From positions 614 to 36,839 of the forward strand of contig DBXQ01000003.1 of the NCBI GenBank assembly GCA_002309955.1: a stretch of DNA of 36,226 nt. Direction: 5' to 3'. Under the pieces are notes generated by a model. The model saw nothing but the letters and a program-made list of their open reading frames with translations. It did no database searches and had not been told where the DNA came from. Source of the DNA: Bacteroidales bacterium UBA1208 (GTDB lineage Bacteria; Bacteroidota; Bacteroidia; Bacteroidales; P3). Made by a program: the position numbers and the translations under genes. Shown here piece after piece: positions 15,701-22,893 of this stretch (the stretch's first letter is position 1; each line of letters opens with the position of its first letter).

Positions 15701-18700
15701 ATAAATGGATAAATAACTTTTTAAAAAAAGAAGCAGAGACATCCTTCCCCACAAATAAATTAAATGTAATTGTTAGCCCTGGCTCGGATGACGACCCTCA
15801 TTTCACTGATATTATAAATAAATACTTGTTCAACGATAATGCATATGTCTTATTTCTCAATATAGCAGATTATCGTCAAAACTATAAAGCAAAATATTCT
15901 TTTCTTAAACATTCAGAACATGGTTCAATCAATGATGGGGTATACTATCATTATATTGATCACGCTCTCGTAACAGGAAAGTCATACCAAAAAGCAAAAA
16001 GTTTCATGGCCGCAATATTGGAGCGGCCAAACTTCAAATTCCATAACATAATAACAATTATTAATCGTCTTTCTAAAGACAAATACAATGAAATAGCAAG
16101 AGACCTCCAAACCCATGAAACATGTCACATCTTTTCATTTAATCACTTTTTCATTCTGCCCAGTAAACTTCCTGATACAGATTGTAGTCTATGTAAATTG
16201 AATAGATATTTCAGTGTATTAAAAAAGCATTCGGTAATCAAGAATTGCCGTGATGTTATTGAAGAGAACAGATATAAATATAAGGAGTGTATATATGAGT
16301 CTAATTCAAAAAACGATTCAATAAGGCGTATCTCTATAGATAATAAAACCGATGAACGTGCATGGAAAAGAATGATATGGCGACATAGGCTATTCTATGA
16401 AATATCTAATATATGTGGTTACAAATATGTTGACAAAGACATTAATCAATTGCAAAAAGAGATTGAAAAAAAATTAGATGACTTATATTACAGAGACTGT
16501 GTTAGTGTGGATGACAAAATCTCGTTTTTGAAAGCTATATCTTTCCCACCATTGTCAGAATACGTTAGAATCCGTGCCTATGCATTTCGTTTAATGCTAA
16601 CGGAGTTAAAAAACACTCTTGACAAAAAAGAGCCTCAACTATATGACCTTTTTCTTTTAAAAGTACTATTAAAGCATTTAGCACTATTGGGGTCAAATGC
16701 ATTGGTTAGACGTGATGTAATAATAGGGGCATGGAGACTATACAAATCAGTAAGAGAACAATTGCACACGGAAATCATTCAAACCAAAAAAAGATTAAAA
16801 GAGTTGGAAGAATTAAGAGAAAACCTAAATGACACAAAAGAAACCCAAGGCGAATCCAAGCAATTGACACTCTTTTCCGAAAAGGATAATAACAGTGGGT
16901 CAAAGGTAGAAAATAAAAATAATTATTTCGAAATCGAACGAAAAGCACTCAAAACAAAATTAGACTATATTAAAGTTTATACTGGCTTAGATGACAAAAC
17001 ATACACGGAGGATGAAATAGTAAAAATAATCAAAGGGGAAAACAAACTGAACGCTTTCATTGACTATTTACATTTTTATATAAAAATAGCAACTCATAAT
17101 GATGAAGCAAAATCACTATGGTTAGGAGAATTATTAAGAACAGGAGAAGAAATGCGTGCTTCACGATATGGCATAAAATATAAAGCCCATAGTACAAAAT
17201 TACATAACAACTTTTTTAATGTGTTCAACACGGAATCTGAACCATATTTCAGTCGAGAGTTGTTGCCGTTATTATTTTACGACAATACATCAATAATACG
17301 TAGCACGTTGGACAACTTTGAAAAAGAAAAGAACAAGAAAGCAGAAACTATTGAAGATTACAAATCAATAATTCATGATAACTACTATTACTCATGGGTG
17401 AGACACTTTTTCAAAGAGGATGGTAATATCATAATAGACGAATCTCCAGATGGTATTTGTTTAATAAAAAAGTACTTACAGATTTTATCAGCAAAAGCCA
17501 AACTAAATGAGTTTTTGAATCAAAATCCACAAATAGAAAGTTTCGACAACAATGCGAAACATTTATTAAACGATTTTGCCGAAATCATGGAGGCCTCAGC
17601 TGCTTTTATTGCAATAAAACCGAAAGGGAACAATCAAATATACACCTTAGCTGACTATATATCAGATGACCATAAACAGAATTTTAAAGACATTAAATAT
17701 GATATTTTTTATTGCAAAAAATTACTATTCGGAGAAGATTTCAGAGAAAAAAACAAGCCATTCATTATAAAAAGGGGGGACGAAATTTCACAATATGGAG
17801 AATCGTTCGATGGCAAATACAATAAAGCAACTTTCCTTGCATTGAACAAGAATCAAGCTATGGATAAATGCGAAGGGAAAGAAATTGATGTACTTGTCGG
17901 AATGGTAGTATTTTTATATAATGACAATAGAAATGATACAAAATTTACAATCGAGAGCAAAGAACTCGGTAGGCTACTACTACTACTCAAACCTGAAATT
18001 GACAGATATGTAACACATATTGCAGCCGAGAGGCAGTTCGATGTATGGGTAGCAAAACTACATTTAGCACAGTTAACATATGACGAAAACCATAGTTTAA
18101 CCCTTGGAGGATGGGATTTCGAAAATCTTCCGGAAGCTCAATATATTAGTATATATAACGGGATTATCACCTTCTCAGACTTAACAATCCGCCATCTATA
18201 TGCAACACTGATAAATGAAGGCAAAATCACCTTACGTCCAGAAAGTATCCCACTATCAGATATATTCAATCCAAAGTTTGTGGCCTTATTACAAAAAATA
18301 GCAAAAGAGAAGACTGCCGCGAAAGTAACAATCGGCTCTGTGCCAAACGACCTTTATATTAATGGACTTAAACCCGTCTTACAATCCTTTATTATTCTAT
18401 TGCTAAAGAATGCAAACAGTCATGCTGATAGTAAACAAGTAAATATTCTTTTCACTGATGAATATTTCGAGATAAAGAATGACATCAATAAAAGTAGAAA
18501 AGAAATGGAAGAAAACAAGAAAAAGTTTGACAGCAAGTATAATGAAGAGTCAATGGATTTATTTATTAAACAGCCTAAACAGATTAGAGAATATGGATTT
18601 ACTTTACTTACATTACATTATTATATCGATTCTCTTGGTATGCAATGCAAAATGGAATATAATATTGAAGATCCTAAACCCTATTTTTCTATCAAAATAT

Positions 18701-18726
18701 ATTATAAAAAAAACAAAAATAAATGA
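12721..18726 (+). CDS. Giant multidomain signalling protein with two Bergerat (GHKL) ATPase modules and phosphoribosyltransferase-like regions
   Basis: This 2001-residue protein is not one I recognise by name. Residues about 235-440 resemble a GHKL ATPase: N-box E283LVQN287, G1 box D336WGNIGI342 and G2-like G429T430. Residues about 505-620 may be STAS-like (weak). Residues about 640-815 resemble an orotate-type phosphoribosyltransferase, with IYIDHYYEADFLL, IILFGYKHYSEL (near 729) and a loop at A791STLTT796. A second such loop is D1080HALVTGKS1088. A charged helical or coiled-coil region lies near 1345-1375 and a GAF-like part near 1620-1750. The end resembles a histidine-kinase ATPase domain (LLLKN1897ANSHA, ND1921, G1959), but the usual N-box acid is leucine (L1893) and the G1 glycine is missing. 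No HELRTP phospho-acceptor box is seen; H1766 in YVTHIAAERQ is only a guess. The gene is very A+T-rich. The REC-TIR gene follows after 3 bp. Confidence 0.75.
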   Translation: MMRKIIIQLTELSDTNWRLIFQLIEKCHHRGDFNEETYNLLITNAKISCHTVEKKEDALCASDDTLSYSSFVSEVNTGSKIVIGIIYNKKDESADFSVVMPFIYWIEQSAEEERGDVSLGIDISKIQNKNEYKFKFGQLLINYSLPEPLASIRSLYFIDISSTGVISSVHFPYKANGYSTKSTNTSRRFLSILKIDSNSLELFNEKTKTIQKQSETYKWIEESIQLLNDEFPNKKIDIPFHSLFEEWFFKAFLYSYKEEGCPYKDKIKALSIELHEYCNNIYELVQNIIFHTEQKKGLLYVVFNKKKNISPLIQAKIPHIETYDNEDRFVEIEIYDWGNIGIAESFGENTTSLTSFFDPKVLLPDGNIRYEYLTLRYAAHMGIKTFVASILSNDGYFCAETNNPFGSKDIIESSKGEIMQPKQIKSLNGTHYKIVLPVKMNRNPQLESVHSSSIIEILKKHLCPFENIPLIQYPIIAPKDGKQGQIEEIQQIGEEIIACYRTSTRQLDNIAIDLNGAVKSSNHLLKLIVYLQCNIPQTLEKIIFINVDSVTVNSICKTIKNLCDIVSPKNQPIWSEERAVVLIDYEHRVHILCGETESAISYINREINSFFYGSENMLNGLGNPSQYNSKKNLERFVLPYDCLVGEVQKSQNCFINYVSRVLDNPIEGEDIGCKVDMPTKIGSKIYIDHYYEADFLLQNSFFADRFAFFAANEILQALENNTSNIILFGYKHYSELLINRIKTFIQSKRKAECHLCIVEDTEASRELKFKLNHNVKEKGGSYDAIIVVPIASTLTTFGKIISNYNRQSQKDGSQMPSCNFIFNYCTLLIRDDTSTITDGGNITEMEKERGWEDVTNNIVKTNLYNTKEVHFLLSKQSKWHNLIDEDTFPSSENGPDVSNYSKEKYINQTRNSALNIKDYVRYPVAAIPPNKDNNGQIHNYYDFTIKRLKDMQDYIYYGHIIHNNDHHRYYFDIRNYLGDFKEKTKKEQESTRLYKWINNFLKKEAETSFPTNKLNVIVSPGSDDDPHFTDIINKYLFNDNAYVLFLNIADYRQNYKAKYSFLKHSEHGSINDGVYYHYIDHALVTGKSYQKAKSFMAAILERPNFKFHNIITIINRLSKDKYNEIARDLQTHETCHIFSFNHFFILPSKLPDTDCSLCKLNRYFSVLKKHSVIKNCRDVIEENRYKYKECIYESNSKNDSIRRISIDNKTDERAWKRMIWRHRLFYEISNICGYKYVDKDINQLQKEIEKKLDDLYYRDCVSVDDKISFLKAISFPPLSEYVRIRAYAFRLMLTELKNTLDKKEPQLYDLFLLKVLLKHLALLGSNALVRRDVIIGAWRLYKSVREQLHTEIIQTKKRLKELEELRENLNDTKETQGESKQLTLFSEKDNNSGSKVENKNNYFEIERKALKTKLDYIKVYTGLDDKTYTEDEIVKIIKGENKLNAFIDYLHFYIKIATHNDEAKSLWLGELLRTGEEMRASRYGIKYKAHSTKLHNNFFNVFNTESEPYFSRELLPLLFYDNTSIIRSTLDNFEKEKNKKAETIEDYKSIIHDNYYYSWVRHFFKEDGNIIIDESPDGICLIKKYLQILSAKAKLNEFLNQNPQIESFDNNAKHLLNDFAEIMEASAAFIAIKPKGNNQIYTLADYISDDHKQNFKDIKYDIFYCKKLLFGEDFREKNKPFIIKRGDEISQYGESFDGKYNKATFLALNKNQAMDKCEGKEIDVLVGMVVFLYNDNRNDTKFTIESKELGRLLLLLKPEIDRYVTHIAAERQFDVWVAKLHLAQLTYDENHSLTLGGWDFENLPEAQYISIYNGIITFSDLTIRHLYATLINEGKITLRPESIPLSDIFNPKFVALLQKIAKEKTAAKVTIGSVPNDLYINGLKPVLQSFIILLLKNANSHADSKQVNILFTDEYFEIKNDINKSRKEMEENKKKFDSKYNEESMDLFIKQPKQIREYGFTLLTLHYYIDSLGMQCKMEYNIEDPKPYFSIKIYYKKNKNK

Positions 18727-18729
18727 GCC

Positions 18730-19953
18730 ATGAGTTACAAAGTATTAGTAATTGAAGATGAACTTGATGCAATGAAGTGTGTACGGCGTTCCCTGCCTGA
18801 CATTTGCGAAATTGTTCCTAAATTTACAAAAACTGATGATGCCATCTCTCCTGATGTTGATAATCATACTGAAAATGCCGACTATACAATTGTTGAGTAT
18901 ACCACGATTTGTAAAAATGGATTACGTGGTGAAACAACAATAAATAGAGGAGCTAATAAATTTGTTGTCACATTAAAAGATGTATTAAAAAAAACAATAG
19001 AAGACAATCACGAAGAATTAAGTGCAATCATATGTGATATTCAATTAGGAACTGACATTAGAGGTGGGATTGACGTCATTCAATGGATCAGGGATTATGA
19101 TTGGAACAATCTAAATGTACACAAAGATTATTTAAAATATATCCCTATTATTGCCTTCTCAAGCGAGACCAGAGTGGGTGCATATAACCAAACAGACGCT
19201 TTGAAATCAGGAGCAACTGGACTCGTTATAAAGAAGGACAATATTATCTCTAATGAAACTATGCCCGATATGAATTTGAATAGTTTAATAAAGAATCAAA
19301 TTGATTATTTCAAATATGTAAAAAAACAAATTCCGCAGAGAAACTATTTTGTCGCATTGTCTTTTACGAGTTGCAATACAACTAATGGAAAGGATATACA
19401 ACACCGAGAATTCGTAGAAGCCGTTGCTCAACAACTATATAAAACATATAGAAAACAAAGTGTTTTTTTTGATCAAGACAAACTAATTGAAGGCGTTACC
19501 ACCAGTAAAAAACCTGATGAATTTACAAAGCTTTATAAAGAATGTTGCGAATATATTATAGTTTTCGTATCATCCGATTACAACACAGATAAGAATACTT
19601 GGACAAAGGAGGAATGGAAAGGAATCCGCGAGCATTTTAACAAGGATGGAAAACATGTTATTTTTGTCACTATAGAAAAAATCACTAAAGAAGAATTTGA
19701 ATCAAAACTAGGAATTAGTCAAGTAATCTGGATTGATGCAAACAAACCTCGAGAAGATTTTTATAAGTTACTACAGGGTAAAGATATGGATTCGGAAAAG
19801 AGAAAAGATGATCTCAGCAAAAACGTTATTACTATTTATGATTATCATAAAGATACAATAACCGAATACATTAAAAAAGCTAACACAATAGTAACAAATA
19901 TAGTCAACATAATAGTCAACCATATCAATAATAATGAAGAAAAAGATTTCTAA
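18730..19953 (+). CDS. Response-regulator receiver domain fused to a TIR domain
   Basis: This is a 407-residue fusion. The N-terminal receiver domain begins YKVLVIEDELDAM with acidic E9 and D10. The likely phospho-acceptor is D103 in AIICDIQLG, the switch residue is S144 or S145 in IIAFSS, and the lysine is K168 or K169 in GLVIKKD. D103 is about 50 residues later than usual because of an insertion near residues 35-90. From about 205 a TIR domain follows: YFVALSF (strand A), SVFFDQDKLIEG (box 2-like) and YIIVFVSSDY. W291TKEE295 follows, with E295 at the spacing of the catalytic glutamate of NADase TIRs. About 80 further residues form a lysine/asparagine-rich helical tail. Translation is probably coupled to the giant gene upstream. 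I infer that the TIR is the effector and the receiver its switch. Confidence 0.85.
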   Translation: MSYKVLVIEDELDAMKCVRRSLPDICEIVPKFTKTDDAISPDVDNHTENADYTIVEYTTICKNGLRGETTINRGANKFVVTLKDVLKKTIEDNHEELSAIICDIQLGTDIRGGIDVIQWIRDYDWNNLNVHKDYLKYIPIIAFSSETRVGAYNQTDALKSGATGLVIKKDNIISNETMPDMNLNSLIKNQIDYFKYVKKQIPQRNYFVALSFTSCNTTNGKDIQHREFVEAVAQQLYKTYRKQSVFFDQDKLIEGVTTSKKPDEFTKLYKECCEYIIVFVSSDYNTDKNTWTKEEWKGIREHFNKDGKHVIFVTIEKITKEEFESKLGISQVIWIDANKPREDFYKLLQGKDMDSEKRKDDLSKNVITIYDYHKDTITEYIKKANTIVTNIVNIIVNHINNNEEKDF

Positions 19954-19967
19954 TTCAAAAAAGTTTG

Positions 19968-20110
19968 TAAATTTGCAATTCGAAAAAGAGTTCTTTGAGC
20001 ACGTTGAGTTTTTTTACTCAGATACCATCGAGCAAAGACCGATTAAGTTCGTGAAACTTGGCACCACGGTGACTGGAGTTATAGAGGGCAATAGCCCTCT
20101 TTTTATTTGT
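19968..20110 (+). ncRNA. Candidate small RNA: promoter, structured stretch and terminator
   Basis: A -7 box TAAATTTG (19968-19975) lies just after the REC-TIR stop; the -33 half is weak. About 105 bp later a 7-bp hairpin AGAGGGC-AATA-GCCCTCT (20083-20100) is followed by TTTTATTTGTTCTT, a good Rho-independent terminator. Between them lie small potential hairpins: TGAGT/ACTCA (20005-20020), AAGTT/AACTT (20045-20059) and CACC/GGTG (20062-20071). A boxA-like GTTCTTTGA starts at 19990. The transcript would be about 120 nt. The same hairpin could simply terminate the upstream operon. An open frame across the region (19934-20149) has no recognisable features. Confidence 0.45.
20083..20110 (+). terminator. 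Rho-independent terminator after the REC-TIR operon / candidate small RNA
   Basis: Stem AGAGGGC (20083-20089) with GCCCTCT (20094-20100), loop AATA, then TTTTATTTGTTCTT. Confidence 0.8.
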
Positions 20111-20140
20111 TCTTATTCCAATTATTTATTCTTATTCCAA
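20110..20140. repeat. 12-bp direct repeat at the right end of the A+T-rich island
   Basis: TTCTTATTCCAA occurs at 20110-20121 and again at 20129-20140, a 19-bp period. It sits where the A+T-rich composition ends. I saw no matching copy near the left end of the island, so it is not called an attachment site. Confidence 0.5.
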
Positions 20141-20164
20141 ATTGCATAGAATCAAGATATACAC

Positions 20165-20218
20165 GAGATATAAAAAAATTGTCATGAATTGCCTGTAGCG
20201 GGTAATTCATGACAATTT
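20165..20218 (-). terminator. Terminator of the minus-strand porin gene
   Basis: A perfect 15-bp inverted repeat (20176-20190 with 20204-20218, core GTCATGAATT/AATTCATGAC) is followed on the minus strand by a run of T (complement of 20172-20178). It lies 18 bp beyond the porin stop. Confidence 0.85.
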
Positions 20219-20235
20219 GCGTTTGTTGGGTGATA

Positions 20236-21567
20236 TCAATGGGTGAATATCCTGGGGTTGACGTTGAGGGAGAGCCAATACCAGCGGAGGCGGCCATCGT
20301 CGGAGGCGCGTTTCAGCCGTTCCATGGTTTCGGCGCCAGTCATATAGGAGACGCCCATTGTCAAGTTGACATCCTGTATGAGTTGGCAGGAGGCCGAGAG
20401 CTCGAATTGGTGACCGAGGGTCCTGTCCATATTGTCCAGCTTGATGGCTGTGGACATGTAATGATAGGCACCGGCAATGTTCAGCCACGACAGAGGCTGG
20501 TACTTTACGCCCAGCCAAGCGTTCTGCAGGCCGGGGGTGAAGCCGTGGAAATAGGTGCTGACATAGAAGAAATCCATGGCACCGTAGAATTTGTGGTGGG
20601 AGCCATAGACAGGGTTGAACCCACGGACAACCTCGTGTCTTGTCAGTCCTATTTGACCTGAAGCGGGGACGGCGAAGTAGGGGTCGCCGCTGAGGTAGTC
20701 GTAACCGCCCTCGAATCCCAAAGCGGAGGAAGGCACGACGGTGGCTTTGGCCGACGCCATCCAGGCGTCAATCTTCAAGCCATTCTCATCCTTGCCCATC
20801 TGGCGATAGTAGGAGGCTTCCAATGACAATGTGCCGTTGAAGGGTGTCCATTTGGCGTATCCGCCAGCCAGCTGCTGCCATTCAAGGTGTTCGTTCTTCC
20901 CCTGCTCGCCTGCCTGCATGCCGATGTTCATGGCCAAGAGCGAGAAGCCCAAAGAGGCCTGCGGGATGTCGAGGTGGTACCAGGCTGTCTGCATGGTTTT
21001 GTAGGGGAGCGAGCCACCGGTGTAGAAACTGCTGCCGGAAGTGATGTTCTCTTCGTTCTGATTGAAGGCGGCGAAGAGATGGACACGGTGGTTCCTTCCG
21101 TCGAATCCTAAGCGCAGTACATCGTGTGAGTTGCCGGTCATCGTCCAATCGTCAAGGCCTATGATGCGCTCGTCGTCATAGCTGAGAGCGATACGGCCTG
21201 CCTGGATGAAAAGGCCTTCGGCAGAGGAGAGTTTAGCCCAAGCCTCATGAATGTTGACGGAGCCCCTGCCTGCCTGTCCCCAGATGCCGGAATGCTGGAT
21301 ATTGACTTTGGCATTGAGGTGCCGCTTGTGGTAGTTGGTCACGAGCCGGGTGCGGCTGAGGACAAAGTTTGCCCAGTCGCCTTGAGCCTCGCCGGCATCG
21401 GGCGAAAGGCCGCCGTCGCGTATCTCACCGCGAGTCATCATCTGTAGGTCGACAGTCAGATGGTCTTCCTGCTGCGCAAAGAGAACTGTCGGCAGGAAGA
21501 GTGTTGCCACAAGAAACATGCAATAGAGGGCATTGAGGGATGTGGGTTTGGTTTTGATGTTATGCAT
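20236..21567 (-). CDS. Outer-membrane beta-barrel protein, alginate-export/porin-like
   Basis: This 443-residue protein has a signal peptide (hydrophobic run MFLVATLFLPTVLFAQ, cleavage near residue 31). The mature part is rich in alternating amphipathic strands such as NFVLSRTRLVTNYHKRHLN and HRVHLFAAFN. It has aromatic girdle-like segments and ends as a strand (WYWLSLNVNPRIFTH). The motif SVNIHEAWAKLSSAEGLFIQ followed by AGRIALSYDDERIIG is typical of Bacteroidetes proteins placed in the alginate-export-like porin group. It probably forms an outer-membrane channel; the solute is unknown. It starts 11 bp after the HtrA-type protease gene, so the two form an operon. Confidence 0.8.
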   Translation of the reverse strand: MHNIKTKPTSLNALYCMFLVATLFLPTVLFAQQEDHLTVDLQMMTRGEIRDGGLSPDAGEAQGDWANFVLSRTRLVTNYHKRHLNAKVNIQHSGIWGQAGRGSVNIHEAWAKLSSAEGLFIQAGRIALSYDDERIIGLDDWTMTGNSHDVLRLGFDGRNHRVHLFAAFNQNEENITSGSSFYTGGSLPYKTMQTAWYHLDIPQASLGFSLLAMNIGMQAGEQGKNEHLEWQQLAGGYAKWTPFNGTLSLEASYYRQMGKDENGLKIDAWMASAKATVVPSSALGFEGGYDYLSGDPYFAVPASGQIGLTRHEVVRGFNPVYGSHHKFYGAMDFFYVSTYFHGFTPGLQNAWLGVKYQPLSWLNIAGAYHYMSTAIKLDNMDRTLGHQFELSASCQLIQDVNLTMGVSYMTGAETMERLKRASDDGRLRWYWLSLNVNPRIFTH

Positions 21568-21578
21568 TTTTTAAAGTA

Positions 21579-22694
21579 TTATTTCCGTATGACGGAAGTG
21601 GTGCCTTGGACGTTCTGGAGTGTCACTGTGGTCGATTGGGTTTTGCCGTTGCGATAGTAGGTGACGTTGACAAGGTCGCCGGGGGCATGACGGCCTATTT
21701 CTTCCATCATCTCGGCAAAGCTGTTCACCTGCACACCTGCCACAGAGAGCAACAGGTCGCCCTGCTTGAGACCTGCCTTGTCGGCAGCACCTTCGGGAGC
21801 CACTCGAGCCAATAGAACACCTCTCACCTCTTGAAGACCCATCTGGCTGGCTATAGAGGAGGTCATCTCAATCACGTTGACACCTAAATAAGCACGCTGG
21901 GCATGGCCGTATCGTTTGAGGTCGTCGGCCACCTTGCGAGCCAAGTTGGAGGGGATGGCAAAGCTGTAGCCAGTATAGTATCCATCAGCCGAGGCAATGG
22001 CTGTAACTATGCCTATAAGATGGGCTTTGGCATCGACAAGGGCTCCACCCGAGTTGCCGGGATTGACAGCGGCATCGGTCTGAATGAACGACTCAATGGG
22101 ACTTTCCATTCCCCGAGCATTTTCGATGATACCTACGTTGCGAGCCTTGGCACTGATAATGCCAGCGGTGACTGTGGAGGTCAGGTTGAACGGGTTGCCA
22201 ATGGCAAGGACGGGCTGTCCGACACGCGCACTGTCGGAGTCGCCAAATGGAATGTATTTCAGGTCAGCGGCATCGATCTTAATAAGGGCAAGGTCGGTAG
22301 CTGGGTCGGTGCCAATGAGTTGCGCCGGCAGCACTTTCTTATCGTTAAGGGTCACCTGAATACTCTCGGCGTCCTGCACAACATGGTTGTTGGTAACGAT
22401 GTATCCGTCGTCGCTGATTATGACGCCGGAACCGTAGGCACTGTATTCTTTGCGCTGCATTCCCTGATTAATAATAAAACCGAAGAACGATTGGTAGAGC
22501 GGAGTGAGACGGGTTTGGGTGGTTCGTATGTGCACCACACCGTCGATAGTATTTGCAGCCACATCGCTGAAATCAACATAATGTACACCCTCTGCGGGCA
22601 ACGAAACTGCATTGTTCACTTCTGCATTCTGCTGGGTCTGTCCCGATTGGCATCCCAAAAATGCCAACGTCATTAAAAAAAACAATTTTTTCAT
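21579..22694 (-). CDS. HtrA/DegQ-type trypsin-like serine protease, lipoprotein
   Basis: The best start is the ATG complement at 22692-22694, giving MKKLFFLMTLAFLGC, a lipoprotein signal with lipid-attached C15 (371 residues). An in-frame start at 22778 would bury this signal. The catalytic triad is H104 (IVTNNHVVQDAE), D134 (DPATDLALIKI) and S215 (NPGNSGGALVDA). One PDZ domain follows (about residues 270-360; GVLLARVAPEGAADKAGLKQG), compared with two in DegP. It is a periplasmic, membrane-anchored quality-control protease by family. It is the promoter-proximal gene of a two-gene operon with the downstream porin, which may be a client or co-regulated envelope protein. Confidence 0.93.
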   Translation of the reverse strand: MKKLFFLMTLAFLGCQSGQTQQNAEVNNAVSLPAEGVHYVDFSDVAANTIDGVVHIRTTQTRLTPLYQSFFGFIINQGMQRKEYSAYGSGVIISDDGYIVTNNHVVQDAESIQVTLNDKKVLPAQLIGTDPATDLALIKIDAADLKYIPFGDSDSARVGQPVLAIGNPFNLTSTVTAGIISAKARNVGIIENARGMESPIESFIQTDAAVNPGNSGGALVDAKAHLIGIVTAIASADGYYTGYSFAIPSNLARKVADDLKRYGHAQRAYLGVNVIEMTSSIASQMGLQEVRGVLLARVAPEGAADKAGLKQGDLLLSVAGVQVNSFAEMMEEIGRHAPGDLVNVTYYRNGKTQSTTVTLQNVQGTTSVIRK

Positions 22695-22799
22695 AGCTAT
22701 ATATAAATTACGATTTTTTATCATCATAAAAAGCGGCATGGGCATAAGCTTTTTACCACTCAGTTTTACATTTGCCAAAACAAAAAAGGGAGAAAAATA

Positions 22800-22828
22800 T
22801 TGTATGTTTAATAATTTTTGTATTTTTG
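22800..22828 (+). promoter_or_regulatory. Promoter of the glycosyltransferase gene
   Basis: TTG (22800-22802), 18 bases, then TATTTTTG (22821-22828), 65 bp before the ATG at 22894. Confidence 0.65.
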
Positions 22829-22893
22829 CAATTTGGCTGGTGGAAGAACCGCCCCAAGCATTGCATTAATCCAACAAACAAACACCCACAGAC

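Noticed and set aside
12721..18726. Giant gene as a polymorphic toxin, adhesin or NLR-type STAND protein
   Set aside because: No signal peptide, no surface repeats and no Walker-A NTPase motif were seen; the recognisable boxes are Bergerat-type and PRTase-like.
20110..20140. Direct repeat as an island attachment site
   Set aside because: No partner copy was found near the left end of the A+T-rich island, and no integrase gene is present.
19934..20149. 71-residue frame after the REC-TIR gene
   Set aside because: It overlaps the end of the upstream gene, crosses a promoter box and a terminator hairpin, and resembles no family I know.
22692..22778. Longer start for the HtrA-type protease at 22778
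   Set aside because: It would add 28 residues before a clear lipoprotein signal peptide.
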